Assembly: GCF_900103865.1 (NCBI RefSeq)
Contig: NZ_FNII01000004.1
Span: 124,001-188,000 of the forward strand
DNA from: Vreelandella arcis
GTDB taxonomy: Bacteria; Pseudomonadota; Gammaproteobacteria; Pseudomonadales; Halomonadaceae
Reading direction: 5' to 3'
Length of the DNA stretch: 64,000 nt
This document shows, one piece after another, positions 57,475 through 64,000 of the stretch. A program made the translations under genes and the position numbers. The notes below the pieces were generated by a model. That model saw only the letters and a list, made by a program, of their open reading frames with translations. It did not search any database and had not been told where the DNA came from. Numbering within the stretch: the first letter of the stretch is position 1; each line of letters begins with the position of its first letter.

Positions 57475-57676
57475 GCAAGCAGCCAGACAACCTGATGCCG
57501 CCTTCGTGAACTGCCCCCCAATCGTTGGCCATTCATCCAATGGCTGGGGTGTTTTTTATGGCGATATAGCGAAGATCAAACAACCGAAAGTTGCATTTTT
57601 TGCTGTCGATATGGAGACTAGCAACCTGCTAACACCCCTTCCCGTTACTTACCTTGACCGCAAAGAGCCCTTTCCC

Positions 57677-58357
57677 ATGCGTCTAAACGCCGATTTTAGC
57701 CACTTTGCCTGTGTTACCCCGGAAGAGTATCAGTGGGTCGATTCCCCCAGCGCGGGGGTAAAGCGCATGATGTTTGACCGGATTGGTGATGAAGTTGCTC
57801 GCGCTACCAGCCTTGTGCGCTACGCCCCCAACACAAAGTTTGAGCGGCACACCCACGGCGGCGGTGAAGAGATTTTAGTCTTGGAAGGCGTATTCGCCGA
57901 TGAGCATGGCCGTTACGCGGCCGGTAGCTACCTGCGCAATCCAATCGGCACGGGTCATACGCCGCAAATTGGCGAGGAGGGTGCGTTGATTCTGGTCAAA
58001 CTGCATCAGTTCGACCCGAACGATGAGTTACAACTGGCCGTTCCCGCCCATCGCTTGCCCTGGCAGCCGGATCGCCGACCGGGCATTAGCTACAAAATGC
58101 TGCACACCTTTAAGCAAGAACGGGTGAGCCTCGAGCGCTGGGAAGCAGTCCAATCGATTCGCTACCCCGAGCTGGCCGGTGGGCTGGAGTTTTACGTTTT
58201 AGAAGGCGATTTGAGCGACGGCGAGGGTCAGTATGCCGCCGGAAGCTGGTGCCGCTACCCCAGCGGCGTCGCGCTCACGCTGACCGCTGGGGCATCCGGT
58301 GTTCAGCTGTATCTCAAGCGCGGCCACTTACCGCCTGCGCAAACCGATTTAGCCTAA
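57677..58357 (+). CDS. Cupin protein of the ChrR type
   Basis: A 226-aa protein with two cupin halves. The first has the metal motif FERHTHGGGEEILVLEGVFADEHG (His, His, Glu), the second YPELAGGLEFYVLEGDLSDGEGQYAAGSW (fewer His). It resembles the C-terminal domain of ChrR anti-sigma factors but has no anti-sigma part. In-frame codons from 57506 and ATG 57611 exist; 57677 begins the conserved domain. Role unknown. Confidence 0.75.
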   Translation: MRLNADFSHFACVTPEEYQWVDSPSAGVKRMMFDRIGDEVARATSLVRYAPNTKFERHTHGGGEEILVLEGVFADEHGRYAAGSYLRNPIGTGHTPQIGEEGALILVKLHQFDPNDELQLAVPAHRLPWQPDRRPGISYKMLHTFKQERVSLERWEAVQSIRYPELAGGLEFYVLEGDLSDGEGQYAAGSWCRYPSGVALTLTAGASGVQLYLKRGHLPPAQTDLA

Positions 58358-58711
58358 GGCCAGAAACGGCAGTAGCGTTAACGCGATAAGCAGTAAGATG
58401 GCCACGCCCACCAGCGTGACTTGCACGGGGTGGGCGGTGAAGCGTTGCCATAGGGTCGGGGCCTCGCCGCGCGCGATGGCCTCTTGATGCGCCTGCTTGG
58501 CCTGGGCCAGGCGCTCGGCTTGGTAGTCGGCCAGCAGCGCCTTGGCATCCTCCAACTGACTAGGGTCACGCAGCCAAATCGCATCCACCCCCAGGCGAAA
58601 AAAGCCCGCCTGTGTCTCGTAGGTGTCCATGCCATGGGCCTCTAGCAGCTGGCGGACTTCCATGGCCTCTTCCTCGGTTACATGGCGCAGGCGGAACAGC
58701 AGATGCGCCAT
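58349..58711 (-). CDS. DUF6164-family membrane protein
   Basis: A 120-aa protein: MAHLLFRLRHVTEEEAMEVRQLLEAHGM and GFFRLGVDAIWL are features of the DUF6164 family; one membrane helix (VTLVGVAILLLIALTLLPFL) ends the chain. Function unknown. It follows gloA directly and overlaps the convergent cupin gene by nine bases. Confidence 0.82.
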   Translation of the reverse strand: MAHLLFRLRHVTEEEAMEVRQLLEAHGMDTYETQAGFFRLGVDAIWLRDPSQLEDAKALLADYQAERLAQAKQAHQEAIARGEAPTLWQRFTAHPVQVTLVGVAILLLIALTLLPFLALG

Positions 58712-58712
58712 G

Positions 58713-59246
58713 CTAATCGCCCTTTCCTGCCATCAGATCCGCTTGAATCACTTCGATCCAGTAGCCGTCCGGGTCTTTGACGAAAATCACATCTTTCATC
58801 TTGCCTTGGTAAGCACGCTTGACGAAGGTCACGTCGTGCTCGTCGAACCATGCCTGCGCCGCGGCTAGATCGGGCACGCTAAAGCAGATATGGCCAAAGC
58901 CCTGAGGCTCGGCATTGCCGTCGTGGTAGGCAAAGTCCTGCTGGTTTTCCGTCCCCCAATTGTGGGTAAGTTCCAGCAGGCCCTTCTGGCTAAACGTCCA
59001 GGCGGTGCGCGCTTGGGTATCTTCAGGCACGTTGTCGTCGGCTTCCAGGTTGGCCAGGAAGTAAAGCGAGAACTGCATTTCCTCGAAATCCAACCGACGC
59101 ATCACCTGCATGCCGAATACCTGAGAATAAAACGCCAAGGCTTGCGCGGGGTCTTTAACCCGTAGCATGGTGTGGTTTAGGCGAAAACCTTGGGTCTGTT
59201 CAGGGGACGGCACTACCCCGGGTTGCTGTTCACCTTGAAATGACAT
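58713..59246 (-). CDS. gloA: Lactoylglutathione lyase (glyoxalase I)
   Basis: A 177-aa glyoxalase. The length and the blocks LNHTMLRVKDPAQALAFY, FSLYFLA, LLELTHNWGTE and GFGHICFSVPD, with metal ligands His, Glu, His and Glu (YWIEVIQ), are those of the long, eukaryote/pseudomonad-type GloA. It converts the methylglyoxal-glutathione adduct to S-lactoylglutathione. Confidence 0.9.
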   Translation of the reverse strand: MSFQGEQQPGVVPSPEQTQGFRLNHTMLRVKDPAQALAFYSQVFGMQVMRRLDFEEMQFSLYFLANLEADDNVPEDTQARTAWTFSQKGLLELTHNWGTENQQDFAYHDGNAEPQGFGHICFSVPDLAAAQAWFDEHDVTFVKRAYQGKMKDVIFVKDPDGYWIEVIQADLMAGKGD

Positions 59247-59410
59247 GCGCTACCTCCTTTGACGTTTCGGATACTGTGTACAAGGCTATACTACCTTTAT
59301 AAAAAGCGTGTTTATAAATCCTGCATTGATAAGCCAAGTACAACGATGACTGTCGCTCCATCATGAGGGCAGTCGACAAAAATTCCAGCCCTAAACCTGA
59401 AGGAGGCTTT

Positions 59411-59785
59411 ATGGCCCGCGATCTCAATGTACTGGGTGAACCGCTCACGCCGTGCTGCCATGCGCCCAAAACCGGCTTTTACCGCGACGGATTTTGCCGC
59501 GTTGGCGCGGATGATGCCGGGGTTCACTCAGTATGCGCCATGCTAACCGAGGAATTCCTCGCCTTTTCGCTGGCCCAGGGCAATGACCTGGTGACGCCGC
59601 GGCCTGAGTTTGGTTTTCCTGGGTTGCAGCCCGGCGATCGTTGGTGCCTGTGTGCCTCACGCTGGCTGGAAGCGGCGGAAGCAGGCTTGGCGCCCCCGGT
59701 CATTTTATCGGGCACTAACCAGAAAACCCTAGATATCATCGGGATGGTGACGTTACGCCAGCATGCGTTGGATGCCGTGCATTAG
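59411..59785 (+). CDS. DUF2237-family protein
   Basis: A 124-aa protein with the family start NVLGEPLTPCCHAPKTGFYRDG, then CxM (VCAMLTEEFL) and GDRWCLCASRW, so several conserved cysteines. AGGAGG lies four bases before the ATG. Function unknown. Divergent from gloA. Confidence 0.85.
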   Translation: MARDLNVLGEPLTPCCHAPKTGFYRDGFCRVGADDAGVHSVCAMLTEEFLAFSLAQGNDLVTPRPEFGFPGLQPGDRWCLCASRWLEAAEAGLAPPVILSGTNQKTLDIIGMVTLRQHALDAVH

Positions 59786-59803
59786 CGTGCCGGTGGTCAG
59801 GCT

Positions 59804-59858
59804 GGATATTCTATGCAACTGCTCTACACTTCTATTATCACTTTTGTACAGAATATCC
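59804..59858. repeat. Separated inverted repeat GGATATTCT/AGAATATCC
   Basis: Two nine-base arms (59804-59812 and 59850-59858) with 37 bases between, in the gap before the DUF6482 gene. It may be a pair of operator sites or a long-looped hairpin. Confidence 0.45.
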
Positions 59859-59893
59859 ATGTCCAAAGCAGGCGGTTCCATCAGGAGTAGGTC

Positions 59894-60238
59894 ATGACCT
59901 CGATTGATATGGCTCTTGGCGATCACATAACCTTGAAGCAGCTATCCCAGGCAATACGCAATGGTTTCTCGCCGATTGTGGAAGTGGAATCCATGGACGG
60001 TATTTATAAAGTGCGTTTTCATCATGCCAATGGCGTATCCGACTTGTCTGATGCCCAGGGTCATGTCAGCACTTTCCTTGGCACCGGGGAAATACGCGAC
60101 ACGCTGGGTGAACTTGGCTTAACACACGGCGTACTGACGTTTGCTGACCAGTGTGGCGATGAAATGATCGGCGTTGAAGGTAAAGCTATGACGCCTGACG
60201 AAATGCTTACCTACGGCACTCGCATCGCGTTTCGCTAG
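59894..60238 (+). CDS. DUF6482-family protein
   Basis: A 114-aa soluble protein. GIYKVRFHHANGVSDLSDAQG and the end motif DEMIG resemble DUF6482, a family of small unknown proteins in Pseudomonas and Halomonas. GGAGTAGG precedes the ATG at 59894. It stands alone before the TPP riboswitch. Confidence 0.6.
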   Translation: MTSIDMALGDHITLKQLSQAIRNGFSPIVEVESMDGIYKVRFHHANGVSDLSDAQGHVSTFLGTGEIRDTLGELGLTHGVLTFADQCGDEMIGVEGKAMTPDEMLTYGTRIAFR

Positions 60239-60289
60239 ACCTCCCTTCCGGGGCTTTACAGCGTTGCAAAAGCCACGGATAGTGTAGTG

Positions 60290-60369
60290 ACGACAGGGGC
60301 GCTCGTAACCTAACGAGCTGAGAAGCACCCTCATCACCTGAACCGGCTAATACCGGCGTAGGGAGTCGT
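60290..60369 (+). promoter_or_regulatory. TPP riboswitch (THI element)
   Basis: The conserved parts are present: GGGGCGC, CTGAGA (60318-60323), ACCTGAACCGGCTAATACCGGCGTAGGGA (60336-60364, in part), and a P1 stem ACGAC (60290-60294)/GTCGT (60365-60369). It senses thiamine pyrophosphate and switches off thiM-thiE. Confidence 0.93.
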
Positions 60370-60401
60370 GGTGAGCCATCACCACCTCCCACGTTGGGAG
60401 G
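60368..60401 (+). promoter_or_regulatory. Riboswitch expression platform hiding the ribosome-binding site
   Basis: GTGGTGA/TCACCAC (60368-60385) overlaps the 3' arm of P1; then CCTCCC (60385-60390) pairs with GGGAGG (60396-60401), the ribosome-binding site of thiM five bases before its ATG. Control is therefore probably at translation. Confidence 0.7.
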
Positions 60402-60406
60402 AAACC

Positions 60407-61216
60407 ATGACGCACCCCCCGCTGGGCAGTTACCTATCATCCGTCCGCGACACCACCCCGTTGGTTCACTGCATCACCAATTTTGTGGCCATGAACAGCA
60501 CCGCCAACCTGTTGCTGGCGACTGGCGCGTCGCCTGCCATGTTGCATGCCCAACAAGAAGTCGCCGAATTCACCGCGATGGCCGGCGCGCTTTCCATCAA
60601 TATCGGCACGCTTTCACCGCACTGGGTAGACGCCATGCTGATTGCCGCGCGCACGGCACATGAGCGTGGCACCCCCTGGGTGTTAGATCCTGTCGCCGTC
60701 GGGGCCACCGACTATCGCCGGCAGGTCTGCGCCGACTTATTGACCTACCAACCCAGCGTGATTCGCGCCAACGCCTCTGAAGTACTCGCGCTCCATGGGC
60801 TGGCTCACGCAGGCCGGGGAGTGGATTCGACCGCGGCTACCGATGATGCACTCGACGCCGCCATGGCGCTCGCAGGGCAGCATCGCTGCATTGTCGCCAT
60901 GACCGGTGAGCAAGACATAGTCACCGATGGCCACCAACGTTACCTAATTAACGGCGGACACCCGCTGATGCCACGGGTCACGACGTTAGGCTGCGGGCTT
61001 AGCGCCTTATTGGCGGCGTTTGTGGCCGCCAACCAGGACGATGCATTACGCGCCAGTAGCGCCGCCGTGACGTGTTTTGCCATGGCCGGTCGCCACGCCG
61101 GTGAGATCGCCGCAGGGCCAGGGAGTTTTTACGTTGCCTTTTTGGACGCGCTTTATCAGCTTACCCCCGACGCGCTCAGCCACTTTGCCCAACGGGAGAT
61201 GACCCATGCCGCTTGA
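60407..61216 (+). CDS. thiM: Hydroxyethylthiazole kinase
   Basis: A 269-aa ribokinase-like enzyme that salvages the thiazole part of thiamine by phosphorylation. Family blocks: PLVHCITNFVAMNSTANLLLATGASPAM, NIGTLSP, WVLDPVAVGAT, VIRANASEVLAL, and the catalytic Cys in TTLGCGLSA. It is under the TPP riboswitch and overlaps thiE by 11 bases. The in-frame opening at 60368 is in the riboswitch. Confidence 0.94.
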   Translation: MTHPPLGSYLSSVRDTTPLVHCITNFVAMNSTANLLLATGASPAMLHAQQEVAEFTAMAGALSINIGTLSPHWVDAMLIAARTAHERGTPWVLDPVAVGATDYRRQVCADLLTYQPSVIRANASEVLALHGLAHAGRGVDSTAATDDALDAAMALAGQHRCIVAMTGEQDIVTDGHQRYLINGGHPLMPRVTTLGCGLSALLAAFVAANQDDALRASSAAVTCFAMAGRHAGEIAAGPGSFYVAFLDALYQLTPDALSHFAQREMTHAA

Positions 61217-61826
61217 TCTGTCGCTTTATTTAGTTACCGATGCCACGCTGTGCCAACCTTATGGCCTCGAACGTACCGTTTACGAGGCGGTTCGCGGTGG
61301 CGTGAGCATGGTGCAGCTGCGCGATAAGCAGGCCAGCGATGCGCAGATGACGGATCAAGCGCGCCGCTTGAAAGCCTTGCTGGCAGGCAGCGGTGTCCCC
61401 TTGATTATTAACGACCGGCTTAAGGTCGCCCTTGCCAGCCAGGCGGATGGCCTACACATCGGTCAAAGTGATACGGCAGTTCAGCAAGCACGGGCGGCAA
61501 TGGGGCCGCAGGCCATATTGGGGCTGTCGATTAACAACGTGGATCAGATGTTTGACGCGCCCACCGACCAACTTAACTACGTGGGGATTGGCCCGATCTT
61601 CGCCACTTCCAGCAAGCAGGATCACGCCCAGCCGATTGGCTTCGGTGGCCTTGCTTCCCTGGCAAACGCCTGCCCGTTGCCCAGCGTGGCCATTGGCGGA
61701 CTCAATGCCACCCACGTCAGTGCGGTACGGCGCGCCGGGGCCCAGGGGATAGCCGTTATTTCAGCTATTTGCGGGCAGCCGGATCCCGAGCAAGCGGCGC
61801 GCGAGTTTCAATACGCGTACGCATAA
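61206..61826 (+). CDS. thiE: Thiamine-phosphate synthase
   Basis: A 206-aa TIM-barrel enzyme that joins the pyrimidine and thiazole phosphates. Motifs: MVQLRDKQASD, PLIINDRLKVALASQADGLHIGQSD, YVGIGPIFATSSK and AIGGLNA. With thiM it forms a thiazole-salvage pair; no thiD is present here. Confidence 0.94.
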   Translation: MPLDLSLYLVTDATLCQPYGLERTVYEAVRGGVSMVQLRDKQASDAQMTDQARRLKALLAGSGVPLIINDRLKVALASQADGLHIGQSDTAVQQARAAMGPQAILGLSINNVDQMFDAPTDQLNYVGIGPIFATSSKQDHAQPIGFGGLASLANACPLPSVAIGGLNATHVSAVRRAGAQGIAVISAICGQPDPEQAAREFQYAYA

Positions 61827-61836
61827 CTTGGCTGTG

Positions 61837-62712
61837 TTACGCCGTCGGGCGGCGTTTTAGGGTCGTTCGACGGTCATGATAGGCAATCGCCAAGCCACTT
61901 GCCATGATCAGTGCGCTGCCTACCCATACCCACATATCCGGCAATTCGCCCCAGATCCACCAGCCCAACAGCACAGCCCAAAGCATGGCGGTGTAGTCGA
62001 AGGGCGCGGCAATCGCCGCCGGTGCGTGACGAAACGCCATGGTTATGCTGGCTGTCGCGCCCACGCCCAATATTCCAGAGAATAAAAAACCCAGCCAATG
62101 CCAAGGCTGGGGGGTCTGCCACACCCACGGCAAACTGATGCCGGTGACGACCAACGGCACGGTGGTCATATAAAACACCATGGCCCATAAATGCTCGCGG
62201 CCGCCATAGCGGCGGGCGGTTATCATCATCAGCGCATAGAAAAACGCCGCGCCGACCAATACCAGCGCGCCCGCTTGGAACGCTTCGCCCCCGGGGCGTA
62301 CGACGATCAGCACACCGACAAACCCGGTTAATGAAGCAATCAAAACCGGGGGATCTATTTTTTCTCCCAACAAAGGGACGGACAGCAGCGTGACGAAAAG
62401 TGGTGCAACAAACGCGATGGCAGTTGCCTCCGCCAGTGGAAGCAGCGTTAAGCCAAACACAAAGCACACCATGGTCGCGGTGTAGATGAGCCCGCGCAGC
62501 AAGTGCACGCCAGGTCGGCGAGTGCGCAATTTACGCAACCCTCCGGAAAAATACGCCAACAGGGCAATCAGCGGCAGCGACACCAACGCACGAAAAAAGA
62601 TAATCTGCAGCGGCGAATGGGTTTCGCCCAGCCACTTTGAGACGGCGTCACCCAACGCTAGAAACAGCACGCCCAGGCACATAAACAAAATGCCTTTGAA
62701 CGATGCAGTCAT
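61837..62712 (-). CDS. EamA-family (DMT) transporter
   Basis: A 291-aa protein with ten membrane helices in two EamA repeats (about 5-135 and 145-280). The RhaT/DMT-like second repeat has FSGILGVGATASITMAFRHAPAAIAAPFDY. Substrate unknown (amino acids or metabolites are usual). ATG 62712 has GGAGG five bases ahead; GTG 62718 is the other option. Convergent with thiE. Confidence 0.85.
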   Translation of the reverse strand: MTASFKGILFMCLGVLFLALGDAVSKWLGETHSPLQIIFFRALVSLPLIALLAYFSGGLRKLRTRRPGVHLLRGLIYTATMVCFVFGLTLLPLAEATAIAFVAPLFVTLLSVPLLGEKIDPPVLIASLTGFVGVLIVVRPGGEAFQAGALVLVGAAFFYALMMITARRYGGREHLWAMVFYMTTVPLVVTGISLPWVWQTPQPWHWLGFLFSGILGVGATASITMAFRHAPAAIAAPFDYTAMLWAVLLGWWIWGELPDMWVWVGSALIMASGLAIAYHDRRTTLKRRPTA

Positions 62713-62729
62713 CGCCACCTCCGCTTCAT

Positions 62730-62758
62730 AAAAAAACCGCCGGCGAGATCGCCGGCGG
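62730..62758 (-). terminator. Terminator of the carboxypeptidase gene
   Basis: Perfect nine-base stem CCGCCGGCG/CGCCGGCGG with a four-base loop (62737-62758) followed on the - strand by seven T. It lies between the carboxypeptidase stop and the DMT transporter gene. Confidence 0.93.
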
Positions 62759-62775
62759 GATATGAGTTCAACGCC

Positions 62776-64000
62776 TTACAAGCTCGCATTAACGACTAAA
62801 CAGTCCATCCCCCGGGAGCGTAATTGGTCGCAGGCTTGGCGAGCCTGTTGCTCTTCCAACGCCATAAGCCGAGCCCGAAACACGCGGCTTGGGCCAATCG
62901 GCGCATCTACCGCTACCTGCCCCGCTACATCACGGGGTAAATAGGCGGCAGCCTGGCGGGCGTAACGCTGAGCTTTGTCTTCTTGACTAAAGGCCCCCAC
63001 CTGGATGCCCCAACCCCCGGCGGCAGTGGCGCGCGCGGCCATGGCCCGCTCACGCTCGATAAAGGCTTGCAGCGGATCTACCTGCGGCGGCTCGGTTCGT
63101 GTTGGCTGAGCACGCTCAAATGGCGCCGTTTCAGGCGTGTAAGTTGCCACAACAGGCGCTTCTTCCATGGGGGGTGTGCTCGTAGCCGTCGGCGGAAACG
63201 CCATATAATCAGCGGCGAAGTTAACATCCGCAAGCCAATTGGGCTGGTCGAGAAGTGACGCTCGAACAAAGCTACGATCCAACAAGTTAGCCATATGCTT
63301 ATCGCGCGAGCGCCAGGTAAAACCGCCCATGACGATGCCCATAAGACGACGATCACCCCGGGTAGCCGTGGTGATCACATTAAACCCTGACGCGCGAATA
63401 AAGCCGGTTTTTAAGCCATCCGCGCCGGGATAGTTACGCACTAAGCGATTATGACTGGTGTGCTTGGTGCCGCGATAGGTAAATTCTTGCAGCGAAAAAT
63501 AATGATAATAATCGGGATAGTCCTGCATAACGCGTACCCCTAGCGTCACCATATCGCGTGCCGTGGTAATCTGCCGGTCGTCGGGGAGCCCAGAGGCGTT
63601 GCGAAAGATGGTGTTGCGCATGCCTAGCTCACGGGCTTTTTGGGTCATCAACTGAGCAAAGCGCCGCTCACTACCGCCCAGGGCCTCAGCCATCACCACC
63701 GCCACATCATTGGCTGAGCGCACCACTAAGGCGCGGATCGCCTCATCGACGAGTATCGAACTACCGGCCGATAACCATAGTTTGGAAGCCGGCATTGACG
63801 CTGCTTGGGAGGAAACCGGCAGCGGCTGATCTAGCGCTAACCGTCCCTCATCAAGGGCTTCAAAGGTCAGATAAAGGGTCATTATTTTGGTCAACGAGGC
63901 GGGATAGCGGCGCTCATCCTCGTTTTCAGCATAAAGCACTTCGCCTTCGTCCAAATCGACGACCATCCCGGCATAGCGCGGATTGTCGGCCTGAAGGGGC
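62776..64000 (-). CDS. D-alanyl-D-alanine carboxypeptidase (S11) with SPOR domain, 5' end missing
   Basis: At least 407 aa seen; the frame runs off the right edge (DNPRYAGMVVDLDEG precedes the first visible Met), so the signal peptide is outside. Penicillin-binding motifs: S-L-T-K in PASLTKIM, S-A-N in VRSANDVA and K-T-G in GLKTGFIRA. After a proline-rich linker (about residues 275-310) the last 80 residues form a SPOR domain (GWGIQVGAFSQEDKA...), which binds denuded peptidoglycan at the septum. The enzyme trims the terminal D-Ala in the periplasm. Confidence 0.92.
   Translation of the reverse strand, partial: PLQADNPRYAGMVVDLDEGEVLYAENEDERRYPASLTKIMTLYLTFEALDEGRLALDQPLPVSSQAASMPASKLWLSAGSSILVDEAIRALVVRSANDVAVVMAEALGGSERRFAQLMTQKARELGMRNTIFRNASGLPDDRQITTARDMVTLGVRVMQDYPDYYHYFSLQEFTYRGTKHTSHNRLVRNYPGADGLKTGFIRASGFNVITTATRGDRRLMGIVMGGFTWRSRDKHMANLLDRSFVRASLLDQPNWLADVNFAADYMAFPPTATSTPPMEEAPVVATYTPETAPFERAQPTRTEPPQVDPLQAFIERERAMAARATAAGGWGIQVGAFSQEDKAQRYARQAAAYLPRDVAGQVAVDAPIGPSRVFRARLMALEEQQARQACDQLRSRGMDCLVVNASL

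Noticed and set aside
59230-59469. A 79-aa - strand frame in the gloA-DUF2237 gap
   Set aside because: It is antisense to the well-supported DUF2237 start region and overlaps the gloA start; no features.

Overview
The window looks like a chromosomal segment of a GC-rich, Gram-negative gammaproteobacterium, most like Halomonas/Vreelandella (Halomonadaceae). This is inferred from the mix of families: an aryl-polyene operon, Ugp and polyol ABC transporters, glnA-ntrBC, DUF6164, DUF6435 and DUF6482 proteins, and an Rsm/Csr-type small RNA. No rRNA, tRNA, insertion sequence or prophage was seen. Both ends cut genes: an aromatic amino-acid lyase at the left and a D,D-carboxypeptidase at the right.

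Region by region. (1) 2-10361, + strand: the distal half of an aryl-polyene (APE) pigment operon with tightly overlapping genes: ammonia-lyase, thioesterase, LolA-like carrier, MMPL exporter, a flavin halogenase-like enzyme, DUF3261 lipoprotein, ketosynthase, dehydratase, ketoreductase, second ketosynthase, a small secreted protein and a phosphopantetheinyl transferase. (2) 10332-14296, - strand: a two-gene DNA-repair operon, FAN1-type nuclease plus an XPD/DinG-type helicase with its own nuclease domain. (3) 14416-21920: a polyol uptake and oxidation operon under a divergent AraC regulator. (4) 21936-30135: an HDAC-like amidohydrolase, a GIY-YIG protein, a very large LOV-GGDEF-EAL photoreceptor-type c-di-GMP protein, a PAS protein and argE. 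(5) 30209-36264: ugpBAEC behind two tandem Pho boxes, facing a 5'-nucleotidase with its own Pho-like box. (6) 36341-40544: small genes, a glycosyltransferase-PAP2 pair, a hidden Rsm/CsrB-like sRNA at 39022-39135 (-), an entericidin-type lipoprotein, an esterase and a DUF6435 protein. (7) 40569-45660: glnA, a DUF4124 protein and ntrBC with NtrC sites and a sigma-54 promoter. (8) 45785-48804: cell-surface and esterase genes. (9) 48805-52098: an accessory-looking stretch with a KAP-family P-loop NTPase (possible phage defence) and a structured region with degenerate type I-F CRISPR-like repeats. (10) 52354-55236: a zinc uptake operon led by a 49-aa histidine-containing membrane protein. (11) 55277-57474: divergent ampR-ampC. 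(12) 57677-64000: cupin, DUF6164, gloA, DUF2237, DUF6482, a TPP riboswitch with thiM-thiE, a DMT transporter and a SPOR-domain carboxypeptidase.

The strongest less obvious signals are the Rsm-like sRNA, the LOV-GGDEF-EAL protein, the halogenase motif inside the APE operon, the FAN1/helicase-nuclease pair, the KAP gene beside degenerate I-F-like repeats, and the small protein coupled to znuC. All product names rest on motif reading and recall of families; no database search was run.
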